Part shown: piece after piece, positions 16,599-26,379 of the stretch
How the letters are laid out: each line of letters starts with the position of its first letter
How positions within the stretch are numbered: the first letter of the stretch is position 1
DNA from: Saccharothrix australiensis
GTDB taxonomy: Bacteria > Actinomycetota > Actinomycetes > Mycobacteriales > Pseudonocardiaceae
Direction of reading: 5' to 3'
Assembly: GCF_003634935.1 (NCBI RefSeq)
Contig: NZ_RBXO01000001.1
Span: 3,187,501 to 3,251,500 of the forward strand
Length of the DNA stretch: 64,000 nt
Notes under the pieces: generated by a model
Seen by the model: only the letters and a program-made list of their open reading frames with translations
Told to the model about the DNA's origin: nothing
Database searches by the model: none
Program-made: the position numbers and the translations under genes

Positions 16599-17391
16599 GT
16601 GCTCCACCGTAACGCCCCGCTGTCCGTCGAAGGCCGCCACCGCCTGGTCCAGCGCTGCCGCACCCGCCCCATCGCCCACGTCGCCGAGATGGGCATCTCC
16701 CGGAAGGCGCCTCCAAGTGGGTCAACCGCTATCGCCGCTTCGGCGAGGCCGGCCTGGCCGACCGCCCCAGCGCTCCGCGCCGGCAGCCCACCGCCACACC
16801 GGCCGAGGTGGTGGTCCGGATCGAGCGGCTGCGTCGCGACCGCACGTGGTCGGCCCGCCGTATCGCGCTGGACCCGCCGCCGAGGGCGCGGCCGGGTCGG
16901 TGCGCACCGTCGGCCGGCACCCGGCCCACCTCGGGCTCAACCGCCGCCGGTTCCTCGACCCGACCGGGGAGAACAACCGCGCTCCCCGCCGGATCGTCGC
17001 CCGCCGGCCCGGCCACATGGTCCACCTCGACGTCAAGAAGGTCGGCGTGATCCCCGACGGCGGTGGCCGGCGGGTCCACGGCCGAGGCAGCGAGCAGGCC
17101 AAACAGGTCGAACGCGCCAAGAACACCGCCAGCGGCAAGCAGCGCAGCCACACCTACCCGCACTCCGCGGTCGACGGGTTCTCCCGCCCGGCCTACACCA
17201 AGGCATGCCTCTACGCCCACGCCTGGACCAGCGAACAACAACGCACCGACGCCCTGACGGTCTGACGGTCTGACGGTCTGACGGTCTGACGGTCTGGAAC
17301 GTGCACTACAACTACCATCGCCCCCACACCGCCGCCGGAAACCGACCATCAGCAACCCGGCTCCACACCAGCGTCACCAACGTCCTGGCCT
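16599..17391 (+). pseudogene. IS481-family transposase remnant
   Basis: Fragments of an IS481 transposase appear in successive frames: APLSVEGRHRLVQRCRTRP and EMGISR at the start, then EVVVRIERLRRDRTWSARRI, then HLGLNRRRFLDPTGENNRAP, GHMVHLDVKKVG and HSAVDGFSRPAYTKA. The next expected block with the second Asp and the Glu of the DDE triad is missing; the sequence jumps to LYAHAWTSEQQRTDALTV and then, after an 8-bp repeat expansion, WNVHYNYHRPHTAAGNRP. At least three frame changes and one internal deletion are present, so it is dead. Confidence 0.82.
17254..17293 (+). repeat. Five tandem copies of CTGACGGT inside the IS481 remnant
   Basis: The octamer CTGACGGT occurs five times without error, followed by CTGG. 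Intact relatives would have a single copy encoding part of DALTVWNVHY, so four extra copies (32 bp) shift the frame. Confidence 0.88.
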
Positions 17392-17540
17392 CATGCAGTT
17401 GGCCTGTCCTACCGTCCTGTGCGTGGGTATCAGCCGGTCGTTCGTAGGATCGGCGGACACCAGCATTGCCGGGTATGGCTGTGAGCTTGTCGCCGTCCGG
17501 TGGCTCAAGGCGACAGGCCGGCGGAGGCGACCGTGCCCAG

Positions 17541-18377
17541 AGCTTCTGGGCCGGGTGGACATCGGCAAGGAACATCACCACTGCGTGGTGATCGACTCGG
17601 AGGGCAGGCGGTGTTGTCTCGCCGGGTGCTCTACGGCGAGCAGGAGTTGATCGGCGATGTGCTCGCGTTGTCGAGCGATGTGCAGTGAGCGGTGGACGTC
17701 AACCACGGCGGCGCAGCCTTGTTGATCGGTCTGCTGCTGGGTCACGATCAGTCGGTGGTCTACCTCACCGGCCTTGCCGTGCACCGCGCTGTGGATGCTC
17801 ACCGGGGGTAGGTCAAGACCGACGCGGAGGACGCCTTCGTCATTGCCGACCAGGCCCGGATGCGCACCGATCTCGGCGTGCTGCGGCCGGGCGACGAGGT
17901 CGCCGTCTACCTGCGGACTCCCACCCGGAGGCGGACCGACCTGGTCGACGGCCGCACCCGGCAGACCAACCGGCTCCGCGACCAGCTCCTGGCGTTCTTC
18001 CCCGCCCTGGAACGAGTCCGAGCCTGACGAACAAGGGACCGGTCCTCGGCCGCCGAGATGGTGGCCCGCATCGCCGAGGTCCTGGTCGCGCTCGACGAGG
18101 AAATCGCTTCGCTCGACACGCTCGTCGAGGCGTGGTTTCGGCAGCACCGGCACGCCGAGATGATCCTGAGCCTGCCGGGCATGGGTGTCCAGCTCGGCGC
18201 CGAGTTCATCGCCGCGACCGGTGGTGACCTGACGGCTTTCGGGTCGGCGGACCGCCTGGCCACCTTCGCGGGCCTGGCTCCTGAGCCTCGTGACTACGAC
18301 CGCAAGCGCGGTGAAGGAAAGAGCCACCAGCGCGCGGTGCCGGCGTTGGCGCGCCGCAGAGCCAATCGTTCTGCCAC
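17541..18377 (+). pseudogene. IS110-family transposase remnant
   Basis: Remains of a DEDD-type IS110 transposase in several frames: VDIGKEHHHCVVIDSEGRR (first catalytic Asp block), GDVLALSSDVQ, GGAALLIGLLLGHDQSVVYL, KTDAEDAFVIADQARMRTDL (second acidic block), RRTDLVDGRTRQTNRLRDQL, and a C-terminal part with LPGMGVQLGAEFIAATGGDL, RLATFAGLAPEPRD and YDRKRGEGKSHQRAV. Stops and frame changes occur near 17640, 17812 and 18026, and the segment between LAPEPRD and YDRKR (normally about 35 residues including the catalytic Ser) is deleted. No function remains. Confidence 0.82.
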
Positions 18378-18451
18378 ACCTGCGGCCGCAGCAAGGACGA
18401 GCACCGCATGATCCCCGGCTCGGGCCGGGTGCTCAAGTCGGTGTCCGGTTC

Positions 18452-19393
18452 TCAGTCTGCTCGTGAGAGTTCTCCGGCCGAGGTGCGCCAACGGCGTCGC
18501 CATGTTCCCGGTGCGACGCCCTCGACACGGCGGAAAGCTCGGCTGAAGGCGGCGTCGGTGTCGTAGCCGATCGTCCGTGCGATCTGCCCGAGGCTCAATT
18601 GCGTGTCACGCAGCAGTCTTTTCGCTCGGTGCATCCGCCAGCAAGTGAGGTGGTTGATCGGTGAATCGCCTGTCTTCTGCTTGAACGCCGCGGCGAAGGC
18701 CGCCCGCGACATCCCGGCCCGGCTCGCGAGTTCCTTGACCGTCCAAGGATGGGCGATATCGGTGTGCAGTTCGCGCAGGGCCGGCGCGAGCCTTGGGTCG
18801 CTCAGCGCGGCAAGCCATCCGTGCGGGGCCGTGGCGGATGACGAGACATAGGTCCGTAGCGCGTACACGAAGAGCGCTTCGGCCAAGCGGCTCATGATGA
18901 ATCCGGACCCGAAGCCGGGGAATGAGCGCTCCAGCTCCAACAACCGGAACGTGGAGCGCAACGCGTCGTCGGCCGAGTCGTCGAGGTCGAACCGCAACAC
19001 GGGCGGCAGCGCCCGCAACAGGGGCTCGGTGACCCCGCTGTCCAAGGCCAACCGAGCCGAAACGATCTCGGTCAGCGGTCCGTTCCCGCCGTGGCGCACC
19101 GAGGGATCGCGCTCGGCCGCCAGGAGGCTCTCACAGCTGACCGTGCTCCGCCCCGGCTCGTCCGCGACGGCGAACTCGGCGTCGGCTTGGACCAGGAAGC
19201 AGGCGCCGGGGGTGAGCAGTGCCGGAGCCGTGTTCGCGCCGCGCAGCCACCAGCAACGCCCGCTCCTGACCATCATCACATAGGTCGCACGGGGCGAGCG
19301 GAACGAGATCCCCCACGGCCCGCGGGCCTGCACCAGCACATACCGCGAGTCCTCACCGGACCTTGCTGACAGGACGTCGTCGATAGGGTCCAC
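18452..19393 (-). CDS. AraC-family transcriptional regulator (cupin_6 type)
   Basis: A 313-residue regulator with an N-terminal cupin-like sensor (residues 1-190; GPWGISFRSPRATYVMMVRS, LLTPGACFLVQ) and two C-terminal HTH motifs (residues ~205-305; HPWTVKELASRAGMSRAAFA, SLGQIARTIGYDTDAAFSRA) followed by GVAPGTWRRR. This subfamily commonly controls neighbouring NADPH-dependent redox enzymes, and the divergent gene is a WrbA-like flavoprotein. GTG 19393 follows a -10-like TAACGT by 6 bases. Confidence 0.9.
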   Translation of the reverse strand: MDPIDDVLSARSGEDSRYVLVQARGPWGISFRSPRATYVMMVRSGRCWWLRGANTAPALLTPGACFLVQADAEFAVADEPGRSTVSCESLLAAERDPSVRHGGNGPLTEIVSARLALDSGVTEPLLRALPPVLRFDLDDSADDALRSTFRLLELERSFPGFGSGFIMSRLAEALFVYALRTYVSSSATAPHGWLAALSDPRLAPALRELHTDIAHPWTVKELASRAGMSRAAFAAAFKQKTGDSPINHLTCWRMHRAKRLLRDTQLSLGQIARTIGYDTDAAFSRAFRRVEGVAPGTWRRRWRTSAGELSRAD

Positions 19394-19399
19394 ATCGAC

Positions 19400-19443
19400 A
19401 CGTTAGACGATCAGTCGTGGAAACAAGACGATCGACGATCGTC
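19400..19443. promoter_or_regulatory. araC/wrbA-like intergenic operator region
   Basis: GACGATCGACGATCGTC (19427-19443) is a perfect 8-bp-arm palindrome, and a related TTAGACGATC lies at 19403-19412. The -10 of the araC-type gene (TAACGT, reverse strand, 19400-19405) abuts these. Either the AraC protein or another regulator likely binds here. Confidence 0.5.
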
Positions 19444-19566
19444 CGTCTTGAAGCTTCGTCGTAGCGTCGACGGCGACACGAGAGGCACGTCGACGCGGCT
19501 CCCGCCACGACGAGTTGCCCTTCGTTCGTCGTAGCAGCGCACCAGCCGAGCACCAGTGGAGTTGAC

Positions 19567-20178
19567 ATGCCCGAGTCCCCCGCCCCGGCCCCGTCGGTCG
19601 CCATCGCCTTCCACTCCGGCCACGGGCACACCGCGGTCCTCGCGGAGGCCGCCCGGCGCGGCGCGGCCGTGGCCGGTGCCAACGCGATCCTCGTGCCCGT
19701 GGACACCATCACCGAGCGACAATGGCGGCAGTTGGACGATGCCGACGCGATCGTGTTCGGCTCGCCCACCCACATGGGCAGCGCGTCCGCCGCATTCCAC
19801 ACCTTCGCCGAGGCCACCAGCCGTCGTTTCGCGGAAGGCCGCTGGGCCGACAAGCTCGCGGCAGGCTTCACCAACTCCGCGTCCAAGTACGGCGACAAGG
19901 CGGGCACTCTCGCCTTCTTCGCCACCTTCGCCGCCCAGCACCGCATGCTGTGGGTCAGCCTCGGCCTCGCCCCCGGCTGGAACTCGACCACCGCCACCGA
20001 GAACGACCTCAACCGCCTCGGCTTCTGGGGTGGCGCCGGAGCCCAGACCCCAGTGGACGGCGGCATCGAAACCGTTCACCCGTCCGACATCGCCACCGTC
20101 GAGCACCTCGGCGGCCGGGTCGCCCGCCAGGCGGCACTCGTGGCAGCCGGACGCCGCGCTGTCCGCCTCACTTCCTGA
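19567..20178 (+). CDS. WrbA-like NAD(P)H:quinone oxidoreductase (flavodoxin fold)
   Basis: A 203-residue cytoplasmic flavoprotein. FHSGHGHTAVLAEAA (about 15-29) forms the FMN phosphate loop, DADAIVFGSPTHMGSASAAF (58-77) the isoalloxazine-binding loop, and NSASKYGDKAGTLAFF a third flavin contact. It would reduce quinones by two electrons and limit redox cycling. ATG 19567 has GTGGAG upstream. It is divergent from and probably controlled by the AraC-type regulator. Confidence 0.87.
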   Translation: MPESPAPAPSVAIAFHSGHGHTAVLAEAARRGAAVAGANAILVPVDTITERQWRQLDDADAIVFGSPTHMGSASAAFHTFAEATSRRFAEGRWADKLAAGFTNSASKYGDKAGTLAFFATFAAQHRMLWVSLGLAPGWNSTTATENDLNRLGFWGGAGAQTPVDGGIETVHPSDIATVEHLGGRVARQAALVAAGRRAVRLTS

Positions 20179-20435
20179 CCGACTACCAGTGCCTCCGGGC
20201 CGGACGCCGCCCTGGCCACCAGGTGCCCGCCGTCCACGCCCGTCAGCAGGACGGTGACGGTGTCCACCACGAACAGCCCGATCTCCGTCGCCGGTCGACC
20301 GACGAAGACCGGGCTGTTCGCTCGGGTTCCGCTCGGCGGCGGCACGATGTCGTCGCACGGCGAGCGCTGGTCGAACCACATGAAGCCCCGGCGAGGACCG
20401 CGGACCGCTGGACCGATTCCTCGCCCCGCCACGGT

Positions 20436-20960
20436 TCACAGCACGGCGGTGAAGGTGACGGCGCCGCTGACGCTGGTCAGGCCCTCCGGAGTGAGGCAAG
20501 CGGTGAGGGTGGTGGCGGGCAGGACCTTGGTCTGCACGACGGTCGCACCCTCGAACAGGCCGTCGACCACGGTGCCGGTCAGGACGAGCACGGTGGTCCC
20601 GCCGGGCTTGAGGTTGACCTCGAAACCGCCTTGGACGGTGCTGCTGTGCCCGGTGTTCCAGTGGTAGGTCGAGGTGTTGGTGGTGGAGCCCGACACGCAG
20701 CTGAACGTGCCGCTGACCAGGGACGTGAAGGTCGCGCCGGTGATCTCCGGGTGGCCGGGGGACGCGCAGCCGCCCAGCGTGCCGATGGCGTGGAAGTCGA
20801 TCTTCCTGGGCAGCAGCGTCATACCGGGGGAGTAGGTGCCGACCTGGGTGCCCAGGGCGCAGTTGACGTCCACCGCGGACGCCGAAGCGGGCACGTGGAA
20901 CAGCACGGTGGCGCCGAGCAGCCCGCCGACCACGGCGACGATCAGTGAACGCAGACGCAT
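20436..20960 (-). CDS. Secreted protein of unknown function
   Basis: A 174-residue exported protein. Residues 1-29 are a clear signal peptide (MRLRSLIVAVVGGLL..., cleavage after SASA). The mature part is Thr/Ser/Gly-rich with four Cys (VNCALGTQ, LGGCASPG, TFSCVSGS, LTACLTPE), probably two disulfides, and repeated beta-strand-like stretches (GGTTVLVLTGTVVDG). This pattern is common among actinomycete exported small proteins of unknown role. Single gene; no named domain recognised. Confidence 0.7.
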   Translation of the reverse strand: MRLRSLIVAVVGGLLGATVLFHVPASASAVDVNCALGTQVGTYSPGMTLLPRKIDFHAIGTLGGCASPGHPEITGATFTSLVSGTFSCVSGSTTNTSTYHWNTGHSSTVQGGFEVNLKPGGTTVLVLTGTVVDGLFEGATVVQTKVLPATTLTACLTPEGLTSVSGAVTFTAVL

Positions 20961-21072
20961 GGGGTTTCCCGTTCTTCGCAGGCGTGATGGTCGGATCGAG
21001 TTTCGCGATCCGCTCCTCCGCTCTCAATCGGCTGAACGGCTTGCGGTGGCACACCGTGTGTGGGTGTCGTTC

Positions 21073-21155
21073 CCCGCAGGACTGCGGGATTGCGCGATGG
21101 GCGGTTTCGCGATGACCGCGATTGGCCCACCGAGAGCGATTCCGCAGTTCTGCGG
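21073..21155 (+). promoter_or_regulatory. Two CCGCAG-NN-CTGCGG palindromes upstream of exported-protein genes
   Basis: CCCGCAG-GA-CTGCGGG (21073-21088) and CCGCAG-TT-CTGCGG (21142-21155) are centred 68 bp apart in the 349-bp gap between two exported-protein genes. A related ACCGCA-GTTT-TGCGGT is found at 53291-53306. They look like binding sites for one regulator; which one is unknown. Confidence 0.45.
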
Positions 21156-21309
21156 TACGGCTACGGCTTTTCGAAGGAAACTTCGCAGAGGTACTCGATT
21201 GGCGGCTGAGGTGTCGGGCGGAGGGGTATCCACTGTCGGCGAGAGCGATGCCCGAGTCGGATGTCACCTCGGATCGGCTCGGGTCGCCCCATCCGGGAGG
21301 AATGGATCA

Positions 21310-21597
21310 ATGGACAAGGTGAGACCTTTCTTGGTGGCGGTCTCGGCGCTGGCTGCGCTCACCGGCGTCGGAGCCGTTGGGGCCGGAACGGCATCGGCGG
21401 AAGCGTTCAGCGTGCAAGAAGCTCGCACTTTGTGCTATGCGAACGACGTTGACGTGCGGTACTCGCCCGGCGGAAGTCCGACCGGTCGGCTCGTGTACCG
21501 GAACCAGAGCGTGAACGTCATCGATCATCGCGATGGCGTGTGGTGGCAGATCAATTCGCCGTACTCCGGCTACGTGCTGGCGGCGTACTTCTGCTGA
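21310..21597 (+). CDS. Small secreted SH3-like domain protein
   Basis: A 95-residue exported protein. Residues 1-32 are a signal peptide (LVAVSALAALTGVGAVGAGT, cleavage near ASA-EA). The mature 63 residues form one bacterial SH3-type fold (VDVRYSPGGSPTGRLVYRNQ, WWQINSPYSGYVLAAYFC) with Cys at the start (TLCYAND) and at the very C terminus, probably a disulfide. ATG 21310 follows GGGAGGAA with a 7-base spacer; the ATG at 21302 is out of frame. Such proteins bind peptidoglycan or serve as small secreted factors. A strong terminator follows. Confidence 0.75.
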   Translation: MDKVRPFLVAVSALAALTGVGAVGAGTASAEAFSVQEARTLCYANDVDVRYSPGGSPTGRLVYRNQSVNVIDHRDGVWWQINSPYSGYVLAAYFC

Positions 21598-21616
21598 CCC
21601 GCTTCCAGGACTGCGA

Positions 21617-21651
21617 CCGGAAGCCGTCGAAGTGCGCTCGACGGCTTCCGG
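21617..21651 (+). terminator. Hairpin terminator after SH3-like gene
   Basis: CCGGAAGCCGTCGA (21617-21630) pairs perfectly with TCGACGGCTTCCGG (21638-21651) around a 7-base loop. Confidence 0.78.
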
Positions 21652-21813
21652 CCGGCCGATAGCCCGTCGAACTCGGATCTCCGCGACCGGCACCAGCGCT
21701 GGGCCGACCACGGCGATCCGGACGATGCCGTCCCGGCCGCGCGTGTGGTGGTCGGGTCGCCACGTCACACGGATGATCGCCGGGGGCGGGTCGGTGCGCA
21801 CCCGGTGCGTCGG

Positions 21814-23391
<1,578 letters not shown>

Positions 23392-23473
23392 GCGCGGGCG
23401 GGGTCGACCTTCACCCGTGCCGACCTGCGGGTAGGATAAGTCGCACTAGTGGGAAAAGTAGGAGAGGGTGTGC

Positions 23474-23722
23474 ATGGCCGGGCAGATGATCCAGGGACCG
23501 GACGGCCGTTACATCGTGGGCACGGTCAAGGTCGGGGAGAAGGGGCAGATCGTCATCCCGAAGGACGCGCGGGACCTGCTCGGGCTCCGCCCCGGTGACA
23601 CGCTCCTCGTGCTGGTGGACCCCAAGCAGGGCGTCGCCCTGGTCGACAACGAGCGGTTCCAGCAGTTCGCCAGGGGCATCCTCGACGTGCAGGACGAGAC
23701 CGCCCCGGAGTCGGACCGGTGA
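23474..23722 (+). CDS. AbrB/SpoVT-type DNA-binding protein
   Basis: An 82-residue protein with a swapped-hairpin AbrB domain (TVKVGEKGQIVIPKDARDLL, LRPGDTLLVLVD). It should bind DNA as a dimer; in other contexts such domains are antitoxins or transition-state regulators. ATG 23474 is preferred to GTG 23468 because AGGAGAGG is then at normal distance. Its stop overlaps the start of the next gene (GTGA), so the hydrolase is translated with it and the pair forms one operon, probably self-regulated. Confidence 0.87.
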   Translation: MAGQMIQGPDGRYIVGTVKVGEKGQIVIPKDARDLLGLRPGDTLLVLVDPKQGVALVDNERFQQFARGILDVQDETAPESDR

Positions 23723-24744
23723 CCGGCTACCGCAACCCCTTCGAGGGGCAGCGCGAACCGCTGCCGCCGGACCTGGCCGAGGCCGGCTTCCGGCAGGAGT
23801 TCGCCGACCTCGACGGCGTCGTCCTCCACTACGTGCGCGGGCGGGACGTCGGCCTGCCGCTCGTGCTCGTGCCCGGCCAGATGAGCCTGTGGAGCAGCTA
23901 CCGGAAGGTCATGCCGGCGCTCGCGCGGCAGTTCACGGTGTACGCGATCGACGTCCGCGGCCACGGGAACTCCTCGTGGACACCGGGTGACTACTCGTGG
24001 GACGCCGTCGGCACGGACATCGCGCGGTTCCTGCGGCAGGTCGTGGGCCGGCCCGCGATCGTCAGCGGCAACTCCTCCGGCGGCGTCCTCGCGCTGTGGA
24101 GCGCCGCCAACGCGCCCGAGCACGTCGCCGCGATCGTGCTGGAGGACCCGCCGATCTTCTCGGTGGAGATGCCGCGCTTCCGCGACCGGGACCGGTGGGT
24201 CCACGGCAGCCTCGCCCACGCCGTCGACGTCCTCGGCGACCTCGAACGGCCGCGCCCGGCGAGCATCCTGCGCCAGGACATCCCGGTCTCCGAGACCAGG
24301 ACCGTGCGGCTGCCCGACCGGTTCGTCGACCTGCTCGACCGGCTGGTGGCCCGCCACCGGCGACGGCACCCGGACCGTCCCGCGAGCCTCGGCCTCGGCG
24401 GGTGGCCGGGATCCCTGGACGAGCGGATCCGGGCCGCGTCGATGTTCGACCCGGACTTCGCCAGGGCGTTCCTCGACGGCCGCTTCTACGGCGACTTCTC
24501 GCACGAGGACGCGTTGCGGCGCACGACCTGCCCCGTCCTGCTGCTGCACGCCGACTGGAACCGGTACGAGGCGTACGGGCTGGTCGGCGCGATGGACGAC
24601 GACGATGCCCGCCGCGTGCGCGAACTGGCACCCCGGACCGTCTACCACCGCATCCACGCGCGGCACGTCATCCACGGCGACAAGCCCGAGGAGTTCATCA
24701 CCGCGGTCACCCGGTTCGGCGGCGCGCTGCCCGTGACGAGCTGA
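23719..24744 (+). CDS. Alpha/beta hydrolase
   Basis: A 341-residue serine hydrolase. The nucleophile elbow is SGNSSGGVLALW (about 115-126), the oxyanion segment is VPGQMSLWSSY, and catalytic His is in HVIHGDKPEEF near the C terminus; a VRGHGNSSW motif follows the strand typical of epoxide hydrolase-like enzymes. An inserted cap (about 155-235) is Arg-rich. Start GTG 23719 is coupled to the AbrB gene. Substrate is unknown. Pairing of an AbrB protein with a hydrolase rather than a toxin is unusual but seen in actinomycetes. Confidence 0.85.
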   Translation: MTGYRNPFEGQREPLPPDLAEAGFRQEFADLDGVVLHYVRGRDVGLPLVLVPGQMSLWSSYRKVMPALARQFTVYAIDVRGHGNSSWTPGDYSWDAVGTDIARFLRQVVGRPAIVSGNSSGGVLALWSAANAPEHVAAIVLEDPPIFSVEMPRFRDRDRWVHGSLAHAVDVLGDLERPRPASILRQDIPVSETRTVRLPDRFVDLLDRLVARHRRRHPDRPASLGLGGWPGSLDERIRAASMFDPDFARAFLDGRFYGDFSHEDALRRTTCPVLLLHADWNRYEAYGLVGAMDDDDARRVRELAPRTVYHRIHARHVIHGDKPEEFITAVTRFGGALPVTS

Positions 24745-24758
24745 CGCGGACGGGCGGT

Positions 24759-25472
24759 TCACCACGGCCTGCGCCGGAAGCGGACCGGGGCGAACGGGCC
24801 GCGCTCCGAGTCGCGCGCCAACCGGAACCGCCGGCTCGTCACCAGGTTCCACTGGCCCGCGATCGCGAGCACCATCAGCACGCCGGCGGTGCACACCGCG
24901 ATCGTCTCGAACACCCCGCCTTGCAGGTACACCCACGCGCCGAGGCCGATCACCGCGAAGAGCCAACGCCTCCGCCATAGGATGTGGACGCCCGTGTGGG
25001 TGTAGGCGAGCTGGTGGACGGCCAGTACCACCAACGCGACGAACCAGCGCCGATCCCCGGTGACAGCCAGCCACCCGAGCAGGCAGAACGAGCCGACGTG
25101 GAAGCAGAGGAAGAACAGCACCCGCATCCGGAAGGCGATCAGCGCGCTGCGCACCATGACGCTCCTCGGCTGCGGGCCCTTCCTCCGCCACACCAGGAAG
25201 GTCGGGGACCACCTGACCGGTTGGCACAGCGCGGGCTCGACCTTCTCCTCGTCGGTGGCGGCGTGGTAGGCGGTGACCTCGTAGCCGACCGGTTCCCGCC
25301 AGCGGAAGATCGCGGTCGGCGGCGCTGCGATCAGGTACCGGACGATCCGGGCTTCCGCGTGGACCTCGCACGGATGACCCAGGGTGGCGAGGTACAGCCC
25401 CAGGGTGCCGCAGGAGACGACCTTCGCCGTGAGCCACGCGGCGTCGAGCAGGAGGTGGGGTGAGGCGTCCAT
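24759..25472 (-). CDS. Membrane protein of unknown function, coupled to the amyloid-motif gene
   Basis: A 237-residue protein with an N-terminal soluble part containing a hydrophobic helix (LTAKVVSCGTLGLYLATL) and a C-terminal block of four or five hydrophobic segments (MRVLFFLCFHVGSFCLLGWL, WFVALVVLAVHQLAY, WLFAVIGLGAWVYLQGG, VCTAGVLMVLAIAG). The tail is strongly basic. ATG 25472 shares its A with the upstream stop (TGATG), so it is co-translated with the gene at 25472-26340. I do not recognise the family. Context suggests a membrane effector or partner of the amyloid-motif protein. Confidence 0.68.
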   Translation of the reverse strand: MDASPHLLLDAAWLTAKVVSCGTLGLYLATLGHPCEVHAEARIVRYLIAAPPTAIFRWREPVGYEVTAYHAATDEEKVEPALCQPVRWSPTFLVWRRKGPQPRSVMVRSALIAFRMRVLFFLCFHVGSFCLLGWLAVTGDRRWFVALVVLAVHQLAYTHTGVHILWRRRWLFAVIGLGAWVYLQGGVFETIAVCTAGVLMVLAIAGQWNLVTSRRFRLARDSERGPFAPVRFRRRPW

Positions 25473-26340
25473 CAGCCGAGCAACCACTCGAGCAGGGCCG
25501 CCAGGTCCGCCGGGTCGATCGGATCGGCGGGCAGGTCGGTGACCGCTTCGCCGATGACCCTGGCGACCCGCGACTCGCGATGTCGCAGGGCCGCCGCCAG
25601 CGCCGCGCCACCCGCGATGGCGAGCGCCCATGCCGCGACCTCACGGCCTCGCTGCTTCCCGGTGGGCGGGGTGGCCAGACCTCCGGCGAGCGCCATCGCC
25701 GCCAGCAGCGCGCCACCGCGGCGGGGATCGGCCAGGTCGTCGAACAACGCGACCATCGCCGAGGAGAACGACTTGTCGGCCACCGAGCGCGCGAACACCT
25801 CGGCGGGTTGGCGTTCGTCCCGCGCCCGTCGCACGAGCGCCGCGAGCCGGGGCGAGGTGATCCGGGCGAGTTCGCCCGGCCAGTCCGGCGGCAGCTTCCG
25901 CGCGGTCACCACCGGCCACAGCGAGCAGACGACCAGGTCGAGGAGGACGTGCTCGGGCACCGACTCGTCCGGTGGCGGGCCGGGTTGGGCCAGGTAGCCG
26001 ACCATGCCGGCGACGACGAGGCGTCGGACCACGTCCCCGCGCCGCTCGTCCACGGGACCGGAGTCGTCCAGTCCGGCCCGCACGAGGTCGACCTGCCGGA
26101 CGTGCGCCGCGCCGCCCGGTCGCCGGTGCGCTCGACCACCGCGCGGTAGTCCGCCGCGACGCGGTCCACCCACGACCGGAGCGTGCGCAGGTCGAGCGGC
26201 CGACGGTCGTCGCCGTGGTGGTGGATGCCCCCGGTGACCGTGCCGGCTTGCAGCACGGGACCGATGACCACGGCCCGGTCACCGATCCGGTTGTGCACCG
26301 CGGCCGGTTTCCGGGTCACCTCGTCGGCGTCGTCGCCCAT
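25472..26340 (-). pseudogene. RHIM/BASS-like amyloid-motif protein gene split by a 5-bp duplication
   Basis: Residues 17-42 of the N-terminal frame contain IGPVLQAGTVTGGIHHH, closely resembling the Q-Gly centred core of RHIM-like bacterial amyloid signalling sequences (BASS) at the N termini of actinobacterial NLR-linked proteins. A helical region follows (LDLRTLRSWVDRVAADYRAV), then the frame breaks; the other frame supplies HVRQVDLVRAGLDDSG to the stop, including HVLLDLVVCSLWPVV and a hydrophobic stretch AWALAIAGGAALAAAL. The break is at two tandem GCCGC units (26106-26115); removing one restores a 287-residue protein. Either the gene is dead or it is switched by slippage. The 3' partner is a membrane protein. 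Confidence 0.66.
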
Positions 26341-26379
26341 CCCGCCTCCTCCGACGCAGGTTCGACCCGGTCGAGGCTA

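Larger units (their letters stand above)
16492..17391 (+). mobile_element. Degenerate IS481-family element
   Basis: Ends show related inverted sequences: GGTCATGACGTTGGCGACG (16492-16510) and CGTCACCAACGTCCTGGCC (17373-17391), matching at most positions when one is reversed. Between them lies a decayed IS481 transposase gene. The true outer ends may extend a few bases further. The element is shorter than an intact IS481 (about 1.0-1.1 kb) because the catalytic core is partly deleted. Confidence 0.72.

Noticed and set aside
20076..20435. Reverse frame downstream of the WrbA-like gene (RANSPVFVGRPATEIGLFVV)
   Set aside because: It looks partly protein-like but overlaps the WrbA-like gene, has no ribosome site and no recognised family, so it was not called.
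21307..21801. Reverse frame over the SH3-like gene and its terminator
   Set aside because: Crosses a strong hairpin and is antisense to a well-supported exported protein.
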